This document shows positions 1-9,304 of a stretch of 64,000 bases of DNA, piece by piece. The notes under the pieces are model-generated. The model ran no database searches. It was not told the DNA's origin and saw only the letters and a program-made list of their open reading frames with translations. The DNA is from CAJMNU01 sp905214855. GTDB taxonomy: Bacteria > Bacillota > Clostridia > Lachnospirales > Lachnospiraceae. Position numbers and translations under genes: made by a program. The stretch lies in the NCBI GenBank assembly GCA_937890595.1, contig CALADM010000005.1, positions 27,372 to 91,371 of the forward strand, read 5' to 3'. How positions within the stretch are numbered: the first letter of the stretch is position 1; each line of letters begins with the position of its first letter.

Positions 1-1166
1 TTTCCAATATTTTTACACATTGTATGTATCTGACGGATCAAAATGGGTATCCTCTCACTATAAATCCTATGGATCATCCGGAACTTTTCAGTTCTGATAT
101 CATTGAATATAGCGCTTCCCACAATACGATTCCCAATCATCTCATAAACATTGAAGGCGTTCCGTATTATATCACACAACAGACACTGGATTTTTGCAAT
201 TTAAAATTAGTTCATTTAATACAGCAGACATCACTTGCCAAGGAACTGAAACCTATCCGCTTTTTTATTTTGGAAACGTGGGGATTTAGTATTTTTCTGG
301 CTGTACTCCTCTCCCTTGCTATTTCCAATTTTCTGACTCGTCCTTTTTCTAAATTAAACCTCATCATCCAGAAGATCAATCAGAATGTATATAAAGAAAA
401 AACACATTTTTCTTATACGGATGAAGTCGGAATTTTAGGGGAACAGCTCAATTCCATGTATGATATCATCCAGCTTCAAATGGAGCAGATCAAGGAAGAA
501 GAACAAAAAAAAGCACGGGCTGAGATCCAGATGCTTTCTGAACAGATCAATCCGCACTTTTTATATAATACCTTAGAATGTATCCATTTTCAAATTTTAA
601 ACCAACACACACAAGTTGCCGGAGCTATGTTGGAAAGCCTTGGAAAGTATCTTCGGATCACACTTAGTTCCGGAGATTCCATGATCCCATTTCAAAAGGA
701 GATCGACCATGTCACTGCCTATATGCAGATCATGAACCGACACTCCACATCCGGTATCCGCTTTTCCTGTCAGATCGATCCTATATTAGAACAGCATATG
801 ATATTAAAAATGCTGCTCCAGCCTTTGGCTGAAAACAGCATTAAACATGGTTTTTCTCAGAATCTGATCAACAGTCCCCTTGCTCCCCCTGAGATTTCCA
901 TACAGATCTCTCTGATCGAAGAGCAAAAGATCCGAATTGAAGTGACGGACAATGGTTCTGGTATTGATATCGAAAAAGCAAAGTCATGCCTGCTTTCTGC
1001 TTCATCAAATGGCAAACGGCATTTTGGACTGAATAATGTCTACAAACGTCTAAAAGCTACTTATGGATCTGACTGTAGTATGGATTTTTCCAGTATCCCC
1101 TATTTCCGTAACTCTGTCATTATAGGGATCCCCTATCTAGTCCCATCCGAAAAAGCACCTACATAA
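1..1166 (+). CDS. Sensor histidine kinase, YesM/LytS type (5'-truncated)
   Basis: The open frame runs off the left edge, so the N-terminus is missing. From the first in-window Met (position 24) the order is: the end of an extracytoplasmic sensor region, a membrane segment at about residues 80-105 (FILETWGFSIFLAVLLS), a HAMP-like linker, then a His_kinase domain with the motif QINPHFLYNTLE (the phospho-acceptor His is in NPHFLYN) and an HATPase domain with LAENSIKHGF (N box) and DNGSGI (G1 box). This is the family of two-component kinases that usually pairs with an AraC-type response regulator and controls sugar transport operons. The partner is presumably left of the window. Its 3' end overlaps the convergent fucosidase gene by 34 bases. 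Confidence 0.9.
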   Translation, partial: SNIFTHCMYLTDQNGYPLTINPMDHPELFSSDIIEYSASHNTIPNHLINIEGVPYYITQQTLDFCNLKLVHLIQQTSLAKELKPIRFFILETWGFSIFLAVLLSLAISNFLTRPFSKLNLIIQKINQNVYKEKTHFSYTDEVGILGEQLNSMYDIIQLQMEQIKEEEQKKARAEIQMLSEQINPHFLYNTLECIHFQILNQHTQVAGAMLESLGKYLRITLSSGDSMIPFQKEIDHVTAYMQIMNRHSTSGIRFSCQIDPILEQHMILKMLLQPLAENSIKHGFSQNLINSPLAPPEISIQISLIEEQKIRIEVTDNGSGIDIEKAKSCLLSASSNGKRHFGLNNVYKRLKATYGSDCSMDFSSIPYFRNSVIIGIPYLVPSEKAPT

Positions 1167-2593
1167 GATATAATCACATCTTGGCGGGAGTCTGTAATCT
1201 GGAGAGTCAGTTCTTTCACACTGATCTCTTCAGGCAGACTCACGATCTTTTGATATCCCACTGTAGTTCCCGCTGCAATCTCTTCTCTTTTATCTCCACA
1301 TCCTCTAAAAATCCTAAATTTTTCAATTCTCTGACTTTTTCTGATGTCTTCTTTTATTACAATATAACGGATCTTTTGTTCTTTCTCCCATGTAAAGTAA
1401 AGCTCTGTCATGGTTTCCATCTTTTCATCCGGACAAAAAACACATTCATAAGAATCTTCCCGTACATAAACCGCTTCATATCCTTTTTCCTCTGAATTGG
1501 CGGAAATATCTGCCTTAAGGATGCTGCTCTTTTTGCGGTCAAATGTCTCTCTGATCCACTCTCCCAGTTCATGCAGACGTATTACATCATTCTCATGAAA
1601 TAATCCTCTTTTGTCTGGAGGAAGATTCAAAAGAAAGGTTGCATTTCCTCCTACAGAACGCAGATATACCGACTTCAATTCCTCCAGAGATTTCACCTGA
1701 TCGTCCTCATCCTCATGATAAAACCAGCCCGGACGAATCGATGTGTTTACCTCTGCTGGATACCAGATTGCCCGATCTGCATTCTTCATCACCTCACGGC
1801 TTCCCAGATCTCGATCTCCATCTGCAAGCCTCTTTTCACGAAATGCCGCATCATCTGTCTGTTGGCTGTTTTCTGTGATCTTTCTCTGGTCAAACAAACT
1901 TCCTGGTACAACGCTCCACTCACTTGGTCTGGTGTCTCCTGCTTCATTGCCACACCAACGGATATCCGGTCCGCTCACGCTGATACAAGCCTGTGGCTGA
2001 AGTTCACGGATCGTCTTATAATAGCGTTCCCAGTCATAAACCTGTTTTTTTCCATTTGGTCCTTCTCCACATGCACCATCAAACCATACACAAAAAACAG
2101 GTCCATACCATGTCAAAAGCTCTGTCAACTGTTCTACAAAATAATCATCATAGGCTTTCCCCTGTCCATATAACTTACAATTTCTATCCCAAGGAGAAAG
2201 ATATACACCAAACTCCAATCCCTCTTTGGCACATGCCTGAGAAAGCTCACGCACAACATCGCCTTTTCCATCTTTATAAGGTGAGTTTTCCACTGTATGA
2301 GATGTCATTTTACTTGGCCAAAGACAAAATCCATCATGATGTTTACAAGTCAGGATCAAACCTGTCATACCTCCGTCTTTTGCCGCTCTCACCCATTGTT
2401 CTGCATCCAGCTGGGCAGGATCAAAGATAGACTCAGCTTCTGTCCCGTCCCCCCACTCTTTTCCTGTAAAAGTATTGACTGTAAAATGTACAAATCCATA
2501 AAATTCCATCTGTTGATGTCGAAGCTGACGCTCTGATGGGATGATCTGTACCAGTTTTTTGTCCAACTCATCATACTTTATACTATTTCCCAT
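1133..2593 (-). CDS. Alpha-L-fucosidase, GH29
   Basis: Glycoside hydrolase that releases alpha-linked L-fucose. The 486-residue protein carries the GH29 signatures: HFTVNTFTGKEWGDG near residues 36-50, the CKHHDGFCLW substrate-binding stretch (83-92) and VWFDGA with the catalytic nucleophile Asp172. There is no signal peptide, so it should act in the cytoplasm on imported fucosylated oligosaccharides. A C-terminal beta-sandwich-like part follows residue ~340. The ATG start has an AGGAGA site 9 bases upstream. It lies downstream of the MATE gene on the same strand, with a short tandem repeat in the 115-base gap. Family GH29 is clear; the linkage preference (1,3/1,4 subtype suggested by the ...TFTGKEWG motif) is inference. 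Confidence 0.9.
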   Translation of the reverse strand: MGNSIKYDELDKKLVQIIPSERQLRHQQMEFYGFVHFTVNTFTGKEWGDGTEAESIFDPAQLDAEQWVRAAKDGGMTGLILTCKHHDGFCLWPSKMTSHTVENSPYKDGKGDVVRELSQACAKEGLEFGVYLSPWDRNCKLYGQGKAYDDYFVEQLTELLTWYGPVFCVWFDGACGEGPNGKKQVYDWERYYKTIRELQPQACISVSGPDIRWCGNEAGDTRPSEWSVVPGSLFDQRKITENSQQTDDAAFREKRLADGDRDLGSREVMKNADRAIWYPAEVNTSIRPGWFYHEDEDDQVKSLEELKSVYLRSVGGNATFLLNLPPDKRGLFHENDVIRLHELGEWIRETFDRKKSSILKADISANSEEKGYEAVYVREDSYECVFCPDEKMETMTELYFTWEKEQKIRYIVIKEDIRKSQRIEKFRIFRGCGDKREEIAAGTTVGYQKIVSLPEEISVKELTLQITDSRQDVIISYVGAFSDGTR

Positions 2594-2650
2594 ACCATCT
2601 ATCTCCTGTTGCTTTACAATCTGCTTTTCATTCTTTCTTTTATTTATTTG

Positions 2651-2683
2651 TTATGATTTTCTGTTATGATTTTCTGCTATGAC
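2651..2683. repeat. 13-bp tandem repeat upstream of the fucosidase gene
   Basis: The unit TTATGATTTTCTG occurs twice head to tail (2651-2663, 2664-2676) and is followed by a partial third copy (CTATGACTC). It lies about 60-90 bases upstream of the fucosidase ATG. It could be a regulator-binding direct repeat or simple slippage; the sequence does not decide. Confidence 0.6.
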
Positions 2684-2708
2684 TCTTTATCCTTCGCTCT
2701 ACTCTGAT

Positions 2709-4091
2709 TTAAATTTTAATCTTTGTCCACTTTCCAGATTTAAATCGGATGGATGTCAAAATATATCGGCACAGCTGATCACAAGTAATCCCCATCCATA
2801 TTCCGATCAAACCTATATGGAACACATAACAAAACAGATACGATGCAATTGGTCTTACTAATGTTACACTGATCGTGGATGCGACAGTTGTAAACCAGAT
2901 ATCTCCTGCTCCTCTTAGACATCCCATATAAATCACCTGACCAACCTGTAACAGTACAACAAAAACCATTACTTTCATGATATCCACTCCCATTGCAATG
3001 ATTTCAGGTTCAGTAAAATATAAGTGGAATAAAAATCTTCCAAACAAGAGATAACACAATGACAAAACAACTGAGATCATACCTCCCATATACCGACATA
3101 AACGCCCATATGTTTTTGCCAACTCAGGTTTTTTCTCTCCAAGGCTCTGCCCGATCAATGCCACAGCAGCCACCTGCATTCCATCTCCAAGAGAAAAAGA
3201 CAAGCTCATTACATTCATTCCTACCTGATGTGCTGCAAATGCCTGTGTTCCCAACTTTGCTGTCATAATAGAAACTGACATAAATCCAATACGGAGCAAA
3301 ATCTGTTCCAAAAAGACACTGGAACTGATCTTGACCATACTTTTGGCTTCTTCTAAACTTGGTTTTATATGTTCATGAATAATATAAGGAATACTGATAA
3401 AGTTATCTTTGTCCATAATAGAGCAGAAACTCATACCACAGGCAACCACTGTTCCAAACACAGTTGCAATAGCCGCTCCTCTTATTCCAAGTGCAGGAAA
3501 ACCAAAATGTCCATTAATTAAAAGAAAATTACCAATTACATTGATCACATTTGATGTAATGTTCGTTCTCATGGCAATTTTGGTATTGCCAGATCCCCTC
3601 TGTGCCGCATTGATCACAAGAGAAAGAATATTAAACATCATACAGCCCATAATAATTCTAAAATAAATAACAGCTGCTTCATGTGTATCCGGTGCAGAAC
3701 CAGAAAGATGCATCATAGGGTCTGCAAATCCTACCATCCCGACACTGATGATCGTTCCCATAACCAAAACAAACATCAATGCCATCAAGAGAACCTGATT
3801 CGCTCCCTTTCTGTCTTTTTCTCCTCGTCTTCTTGCCACAATGGCGGAAACTGACACATTAACCGCAATAAAAATCGCCAGACCAATAAATTTAGGCTGT
3901 GTTGTCAGACCAACTGCTGCAACTGCATATGCGCCAATACTGCTCACCATGAGAGAATCTATCATTCCTGCAAGAGCAACAAAAAAAGATTCCATCACTG
4001 CCGGCCATGCCATATTCACTGCAACTTTTACCTGTTCCTTGTTCTCCCTGAAATCGTGACGGATTCCAGAAAGGACTCCCATCTTTTGCAC
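2709..4091 (-). CDS. MATE family multidrug/sodium efflux transporter
   Basis: Polytopic membrane protein of 460 residues, the usual MATE length, with about 12 hydrophobic segments and the N-terminal pattern AWPAVMESFFVALAGMIDSLMV typical of MatE repeats. MATE proteins exchange Na+ or H+ for organic cations, drugs or metabolites. The chosen start is a GTG at 4091 because GGGGAGG sits 9 bases upstream; an in-frame ATG at 4082 would be 18 bases from that site. It is upstream of the fucosidase gene on the same strand. The substrate cannot be inferred. Confidence 0.88.
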   Translation of the reverse strand: MQKMGVLSGIRHDFRENKEQVKVAVNMAWPAVMESFFVALAGMIDSLMVSSIGAYAVAAVGLTTQPKFIGLAIFIAVNVSVSAIVARRRGEKDRKGANQVLLMALMFVLVMGTIISVGMVGFADPMMHLSGSAPDTHEAAVIYFRIIMGCMMFNILSLVINAAQRGSGNTKIAMRTNITSNVINVIGNFLLINGHFGFPALGIRGAAIATVFGTVVACGMSFCSIMDKDNFISIPYIIHEHIKPSLEEAKSMVKISSSVFLEQILLRIGFMSVSIMTAKLGTQAFAAHQVGMNVMSLSFSLGDGMQVAAVALIGQSLGEKKPELAKTYGRLCRYMGGMISVVLSLCYLLFGRFLFHLYFTEPEIIAMGVDIMKVMVFVVLLQVGQVIYMGCLRGAGDIWFTTVASTISVTLVRPIASYLFCYVFHIGLIGIWMGITCDQLCRYILTSIRFKSGKWTKIKI

Positions 4092-4323
4092 GTTTCTCTG
4101 CCTCCCCTTCTTTTTTCTTTGCCCTTTGGCTTATCTTCTATCTTACCGCCACTTTTTCCATATTGCAAGTATCTGTCTCTTTTTTCTCTGTTTCTCTGCC
4201 GTGATACAGCAGCAATAGGATACAGCATCTTTCATCCTTTCATAGATTATTTTCAAAACTACCCAAATAAACTTGCAGACCCTTTATTATCTGATCTAAA
4301 ATCAGTGGAATATAGTTTTTAAT

Positions 4324-4361
4324 GCAAGCCTGTGGGATGAAAGCCACGAATTTATAACAAA
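4324..4361. repeat. Dispersed repeat, copy A (second copy at 24474-24511)
   Basis: The stretch reads GCAAGCCTGTGGG, a 6-base spacer, GCCACGA, then TTTATAACAAAA. The same blocks in the same order occur at 24474-24511 with a different spacer. A GTGG/CCAC hairpin is conserved in both. It sits about 230-270 bases upstream of the MATE start, next to the purH terminator. The rest of the 4092-4513 gap shows no gene. Confidence 0.6.
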
Positions 4362-4402
4362 ACGGAGAATAACCAAATCCTATCTCATTTGGTACTCTCC
4401 GT
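4362..4402 (-). terminator. Rho-independent terminator of the purO-purH unit
   Basis: Arms ACGGAGAATAACCAAAT and ATTTGGTACTCTCCGT form a long stem with few mismatches. On the minus strand it is followed by TTTTGTT; on the plus strand by CTTTTT. It lies about 110 bases past the purH stop codon. Confidence 0.75.
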
Positions 4403-4513
4403 CTTTTTCATGATCTATTTATCTATCAAACCTGTTTTTGATCTGCTATTTTTTTGATCTGCTGCTTTTTATCTATTGTATTTTCTTTTAGACAGCCTGT
4501 AGTCAGTCTGTTT

Positions 4514-5692
4514 TTAATGATGGAACAGACGGATTCCTGTGAATGCCATAACCATCTGGTATTTATCACAAGTCTCGATCACCTGATCATCACGCACAGA
4601 ACCACCTGGCTCTGCGATATAAGCCACACCGCTCTTCTTTGCTCTTTCAATGTTATCACCGAATGGGAAGAATGCATCAGATCCCAAAGATACACCAGTC
4701 ATCTTATCCAACCATGCTCGTTTCTCTTCTCTGGTAAATACTGGTGGTTTTACCTTAAAGATTCTTTCCCATGCACCATCAGCCAGTACATCCATGTATT
4801 CCTCACCGATATACACATCGATCGCATTGTCACGGTCTGCACGCTTAATACCATCTACAAACTGCAAAGACAACACCTGTGGAGACTGACGCAGCCACCA
4901 GTTATCTGCTTTCTGACCTGCCAGTCTTGTACAATGTACTCTTGACTGCTGTCCAGCGCCAACACCAATCGCCTGACCATCTTTTACATAGCATACAGAG
5001 TTAGACTGTGTATATTTCAGAGTGATAAGGGAAATCAAAAGATCTCTCTTTGCCTCCTCTGGAAGATCTTTATTGGCCGTCACAATATGAGAAAGAAGTT
5101 CCTCATTAATATCCAGTTCATTGCGTCCCTGCTCAAATGTAACTCCATATACCTGTTTTCTCTCGATTGGATCTGGAGTGTATTCTGGATCGATCTGGAT
5201 CACATTATAATTTCCATTCTTTTTGGATTTCAGGATTTCCAGCGCTTCTGGCTCAAATCCAGGCGCGATCACACCATCTGATACCTCACGTTTGATAATT
5301 CTTGCAGTATCCACATCACATACATCGGAAAGTGCAATAAAATCACCAAAAGAAGACATACGGTCTGCACCTCTTGCCCTTGCATAAGCGCTTGCCAAAG
5401 GAGATAATTCTCCCATATCATCTACCCAATAAATCTTTGCTAATGTTTCTGTCAACGGAAGTCCTACTGCTGCTCCTGCTGGTGATACATGTTTAAAAGA
5501 TGCCGCTGCCGGAAGTCCTGTTGCTTTTTTCAATTCTTTTACAAGCTGCCATCCATTTAACGCATCCAAAAAATTAATATATCCCGGTCTTCCTGAAATA
5601 ACTTCAATCGGAAGATCCTGACCATTTTCCATAAAAATGCGGGATGGTTTCTGATTTGGGTTACAACCATATTTTAACTCTAATTCGTTCAT
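4514..5692 (-). CDS. purH: Stand-alone AICAR transformylase (PurH C-domain type)
   Basis: Catalyses formyl transfer from 10-formyl-THF to AICAR, the ninth step of de novo purine synthesis. The 392-residue protein holds only the transformylase half of PurH: ELKYGCNPNQKPSR at the N-terminus, AAASFKHVSPAGAAVG (Lys-His active-site motif, about residues 62-77), VGAGQQSRVHCTRLAG, and SDAFFPFGDN near the C-terminus. The IMP cyclohydrolase domain found in classical bifunctional PurH is absent and is instead supplied by the adjacent upstream gene. The genes are 39 bases apart on the same strand and probably cotranscribed, ending at the terminator at 4362-4402. Confidence 0.93.
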   Translation of the reverse strand: MNELELKYGCNPNQKPSRIFMENGQDLPIEVISGRPGYINFLDALNGWQLVKELKKATGLPAAASFKHVSPAGAAVGLPLTETLAKIYWVDDMGELSPLASAYARARGADRMSSFGDFIALSDVCDVDTARIIKREVSDGVIAPGFEPEALEILKSKKNGNYNVIQIDPEYTPDPIERKQVYGVTFEQGRNELDINEELLSHIVTANKDLPEEAKRDLLISLITLKYTQSNSVCYVKDGQAIGVGAGQQSRVHCTRLAGQKADNWWLRQSPQVLSLQFVDGIKRADRDNAIDVYIGEEYMDVLADGAWERIFKVKPPVFTREEKRAWLDKMTGVSLGSDAFFPFGDNIERAKKSGVAYIAEPGGSVRDDQVIETCDKYQMVMAFTGIRLFHH

Positions 5693-5731
5693 ACAAATCC
5701 AACCTCACTTTTTTCACTGTATGTTCACTGA

Positions 5732-6445
5732 TTACTTATTTTTATTGATGATCTTTGTCTCATATTTTCCTGTCGCAATATCAATATAACGTACAAACAA
5801 AGAAACTTTATTATCCTCATTCAGACTATCCCATAAAAGGGCTGCAAACTGCTCCATATCATCCAATACCGTGATTCTCTTTGGCTCTCTTTCAAAGCTT
5901 GGAAGCGGATTGCCGTCACAACGGTATGTATGGATAAAATGTCCCTCTCCTGCAATCGGATTCTCATATGCAAAGGTATAACGGCAGCAAGATTCTGGTC
6001 TTCCATTATCACTCTTTAAGATAGACATTGCATAATTATATTTTCCATTCTCAATATGCATGATTCCAGAGATGCGAGGGGTGTAATTTGGCGCATCTGG
6101 TTCAAATTCACGGCTTCTCAAAGACTGTTCAAAAGTCATCTGATGATCCATTCCCTCATAAATAGTATCTGTCTGATCTCCATTTGTAACGATCGTCTTA
6201 TTTCCCAATACACGTACTGGTGCATAAATGATCAGGCTCGGATCTTCCAGTTTGGAAGGGTCAAAGGCTTGTGTACGGATTCCCTCTCCATCCTCCACAA
6301 AAACACGGTTGCGGCTATTGCTGCTGCGTCCCATAATAAAATATGCTGTGACTGCTTTTGAGCCATCCGGTGTCTTTCCAATAATAATTCCTCTTCCCGG
6401 ATATGCATTCTCTTTCAGTTCCTTTTCGATAGATACTAATTCCAT
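5732..6445 (-). CDS. IMP cyclohydrolase, PurO-like
   Basis: Probably closes the purine ring (FAICAR to IMP), the last step of the pathway. The N-terminal pattern NAYPGRGIIIGKTPDGSK, then AYFIMGRSSNSRNRVF, matches the archaeal-type PurO/IMP cyclohydrolase-like family, known in bacteria mostly beside short AICAR transformylases, exactly the arrangement here. I place the start at ATG 6445 because AGGAGG lies 7 bases upstream; the ORF stays open to 6475 but those codons contain the ribosome site. A TATAAT box (6514-6519, minus strand) with a weak -35 lies upstream. The AT-rich gap to galK (6534-6642) shows nothing else. Confidence 0.85.
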   Translation of the reverse strand: MELVSIEKELKENAYPGRGIIIGKTPDGSKAVTAYFIMGRSSNSRNRVFVEDGEGIRTQAFDPSKLEDPSLIIYAPVRVLGNKTIVTNGDQTDTIYEGMDHQMTFEQSLRSREFEPDAPNYTPRISGIMHIENGKYNYAMSILKSDNGRPESCCRYTFAYENPIAGEGHFIHTYRCDGNPLPSFEREPKRITVLDDMEQFAALLWDSLNEDNKVSLFVRYIDIATGKYETKIINKNK

Positions 6446-6642
6446 CTTCATTCCTCCTCGTGTTATTCCAGCCATTTCTTCTTTTCAGACTGATCTGCCC
6501 TTGTCTCTTTTTCATTATATAACAGGTAAATAGGAGTTTCCAGTTAAAATATGTAATGGTTATTTATTAGTTTTACTTATTAATATAGCTTTATTAGTCT
6601 ATTTTATTAATATATTATTTCATTTTCCTCTTTGTAAACCAA

Positions 6643-7935
6643 TCAATCTTCCAGCAATTCACTGAGGCAAACTGCCCCATATGGACGGATCATCATCCGA
6701 TATGCACTTCCTTTTCCAGTAAAACGCTCAATATATGCAATATACTCATCCACCAGATCATTTGGAAGCATCGCCATGATCACGCCTGCAAAACCGCCTC
6801 CATGAACACGACATGCACCTCTTTGTTTTTGCTGGATAAACAACTCTGTCAAAGCCAGTGTCACAGTAATACCCTGTTCCTGTGGATCTTGATTTGTAAA
6901 GCAGTTCTGAAGCCACTTCCATGAAGAATTACCAGATGCAGTGATATTTTCCAAAAAAGATGCAAAATCATTTTCTTTCAATGCCTTTATTTCTGCATCC
7001 ACTCTCTTATTTTCCTCATAAAAATGAAGTGCTCTCAGTACTGCACGGTCTCCTGCCTCACTTCGGATCTTCGGAATCTCTGCGATCACACATTCCTCAT
7101 CCACATCTGCCAAAACTTCTTTGCCAAAATATCGTGCTACTGCTTTCATTTCATTTGGTACAGAAGAATAGTCCTCACTTAAATCTGCATGTCCTTTTCC
7201 AGTCTGCACAATGATCAGACTGTGATCCTGTGCACTGAAATCAAAATCAATCTTTTCTACTTTAGGTGCATTTGGATCTTTAAAATCAATCGTGATCAAA
7301 CCTCCCACTGCACATGCCATCTGATCCAAAAGTCCTGACTGCTTGTTCCAGAATTTATTCTCTGAATATTTTCCTATATGTGCATAATCTACCACATCCA
7401 TCTGTCCATCATTGTATAAGACATTCAACATGGAACAAATCAGCATCTCATAGGATGCTGATGAACTGACTCCTGCCGCACTAATGACATTGCTGGTGAT
7501 ATATGCATCAAATCCACCGATCTGATATCCTCTTTCCACAAAACCTGCCAGAATTCCTCTTGTCAGATCAATCGTTCCTGCCATCTTTGCGCTAGGTTTT
7601 AAATCTGTCAATTTGATCGTAAAATCCTGATCGTATGTTGCACTTACAATATGTACCTCACCAGAATCATTCTTTGCTGCTGCTCCAACACAGTCCAGAT
7701 TGATACTTCCTGCCAGAACCTTTCCATGATTGTGATCGGTATGATTTCCACTGATCTCTGTACGTCCTGGTGAAGTGAACAGCAAAACATCTTTCTCCCC
7801 GAATTTATGAGTAAATCCCTTCACAACATCCTCATATCTGCTTTTGTTCTCCTCTCCCAGTACACCATACATCTGTCTAAACAGCATATCTGCCTTTTCT
7901 GTTCCTAAAATTTCCTTTACCATTTCCGTTTTCAT
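6643..7935 (-). CDS. galK: Galactokinase
   Basis: Phosphorylates D-galactose with ATP to galactose 1-phosphate, the entry to the Leloir pathway. GHMP-kinase motifs are visible: the galactokinase signature GRTEISGNHTDHNHG near residues 58-72, SAAGVSSSASYE (ATP-binding loop, about 152-163) and GGGFAGVIMAML near residue 378. At 430 residues it is longer than E. coli GalK, as is usual in this bacterial group. An AGGAGG site lies about 8 bases before the ATG. No galT or galE is adjacent; the GH4 alpha-galactosidase at 47.9 kb could supply its substrate. Confidence 0.93.
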   Translation of the reverse strand: MKTEMVKEILGTEKADMLFRQMYGVLGEENKSRYEDVVKGFTHKFGEKDVLLFTSPGRTEISGNHTDHNHGKVLAGSINLDCVGAAAKNDSGEVHIVSATYDQDFTIKLTDLKPSAKMAGTIDLTRGILAGFVERGYQIGGFDAYITSNVISAAGVSSSASYEMLICSMLNVLYNDGQMDVVDYAHIGKYSENKFWNKQSGLLDQMACAVGGLITIDFKDPNAPKVEKIDFDFSAQDHSLIIVQTGKGHADLSEDYSSVPNEMKAVARYFGKEVLADVDEECVIAEIPKIRSEAGDRAVLRALHFYEENKRVDAEIKALKENDFASFLENITASGNSSWKWLQNCFTNQDPQEQGITVTLALTELFIQQKQRGACRVHGGGFAGVIMAMLPNDLVDEYIAYIERFTGKGSAYRMMIRPYGAVCLSELLED

Positions 7936-8038
7936 TTCGGATTCCTCCTGTTTCCCTGTATTTTATAGTCAGTCATAATCCTAGGTTATCTTCTCCACTA
8001 TCATACCAGAAAAGCTCCTCCGCTACAACGGATTTTTC

Positions 8039-8938
8039 CTAGCTTTCCCAAAAAGATACATTTAACTGACGAAAAGCGGAAGGAGTGCATCCTTTTTCTT
8101 TTTTAAAAACTCTGTTAAATGTGGCAATACTGTTAAATCCAGAACGCATAGCCACCTCTGTTATAGATACAGACGGCTCCATAAGTAATGTTTCTGCATA
8201 TTCCAAACGCCTTTGAATGAGATAATGGTAACATGAAATATTCATCATTTGTTTGAATAGACGCGAAAAATGATAATAGCTAAAACCCGCCATCTGAGCA
8301 ACCTGCTCCATATCTACCTCTTCTGTACAATGTTCTTTTAAATAGGTACAGATCCCCAATATCTTTTCTATATATCCATTCATATTTGCCTCAGTCTCTT
8401 TATCCTCTGAGTCCTGAAATATTTTTTTCTCAACAAAATAGCTTCCTACCCCCGCAAAAAAACGCAGCATAATAGAATAGACCATCGCAGAAGAAAACAA
8501 TTCATTTTTTATATATTCTTCTGATGCTTGCAGTAACAATTCTGACAATTTTAATTCCTTATGTTCTTTTGCCAGTTTTTCAATCATCTCTTTTCTGATC
8601 ACTAGGATTGGCTGCATTCTAGGCAACAAAAATTCCATATTTTTTATTCTGCATAACATATCCGGATCCATCTGAATGATCACTCTTCTTCCTGATGTCT
8701 TTGGAGAATCCAAAATATGAAGAACTCCTGGTGGAATAATGCAAATATCCCCTTCCTCAAGAACTGTCTTCTTTCCATTTACTGTCACACTATACTGATT
8801 TTCACATGGCATAATAATCTCAATCGCTGTATGCCAGTGGAGAGGATAATCTAAAGTAGAATTATTGATATACAGACGGACTCCTTCCATATCTTTATAC
8901 TCCACAGTTTCCAGAACACCGTCTAAATATTTTATCAT
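8039..8938 (-). CDS. AraC family transcriptional regulator with cupin sensor
   Basis: A 299-residue regulator: an N-terminal cupin-like sugar-sensing part (LHWHTAIEIIMPC and EEGDICIIPPGVLHIL) and a C-terminal AraC double helix-turn-helix (about residues 190-290, with DMEQVAQMAGFSYYHFSRLFK and SITEVAMRSGFNSIATFNRVFKKEKGCTPSAFR). It is divergent from the GH3 glycosidase gene, so local control of that gene is likely (inference). The start has AGGAGGG 10 bases upstream. Confidence 0.9.
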   Translation of the reverse strand: MIKYLDGVLETVEYKDMEGVRLYINNSTLDYPLHWHTAIEIIMPCENQYSVTVNGKKTVLEEGDICIIPPGVLHILDSPKTSGRRVIIQMDPDMLCRIKNMEFLLPRMQPILVIRKEMIEKLAKEHKELKLSELLLQASEEYIKNELFSSAMVYSIMLRFFAGVGSYFVEKKIFQDSEDKETEANMNGYIEKILGICTYLKEHCTEEVDMEQVAQMAGFSYYHFSRLFKQMMNISCYHYLIQRRLEYAETLLMEPSVSITEVAMRSGFNSIATFNRVFKKEKGCTPSAFRQLNVSFWES

Positions 8939-9304
8939 TTTTTCTTCTCCCTCCTTTTATTTTTCTTCTTTTCTATGATTCATTTCTTTCTTTTTCTTCT
9001 TTTCATTATTTTCCCTAATTCTTATTTTTTATTATACCATTTTCTATTTTCTTCTTCCATTCATTTATAATGCCGTACATTTATAATACTGTAAAAAGCA
9101 AAAACGAAAGCATTCTTCCATATATTGAACTTTTATCTTGTAACTCTAAAAATAGCCATTCATCTCACAATTTAAAAACTACAAATTTTCTGTCTAAATA
9201 TTTAAATAGCAATTTTTGCAGAATCCCTCACACAAAACGAGTAGCTCCTTTGGTATATGCATGATACGATAAAAAAAGAAATTTATACAAGAAGGAGTGA
9301 TCGT
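8939..9304. other. Divergent intergenic region between AraC regulator and GH3 gene
   Basis: 366 bases, very AT-rich, with no convincing gene. It must contain both promoters; the AraC side has poly-pyrimidine tracts and the GH3 side ends in an AGAAGGAGTG ribosome site. I could not identify a clear operator or a confident -35/-10 pair. Confidence 0.5.

Noticed and set aside
1981..2015. Third copy of the CAAGCCTGTGG repeat
   Set aside because: It lies inside the fucosidase coding region and only about 11 bases match; the structure blocks are not all present.
4324..4513. ZTP or other purine-related riboswitch near purH
   Set aside because: The structured region lies downstream of purH, and no conserved ZTP or purine-riboswitch core was found.
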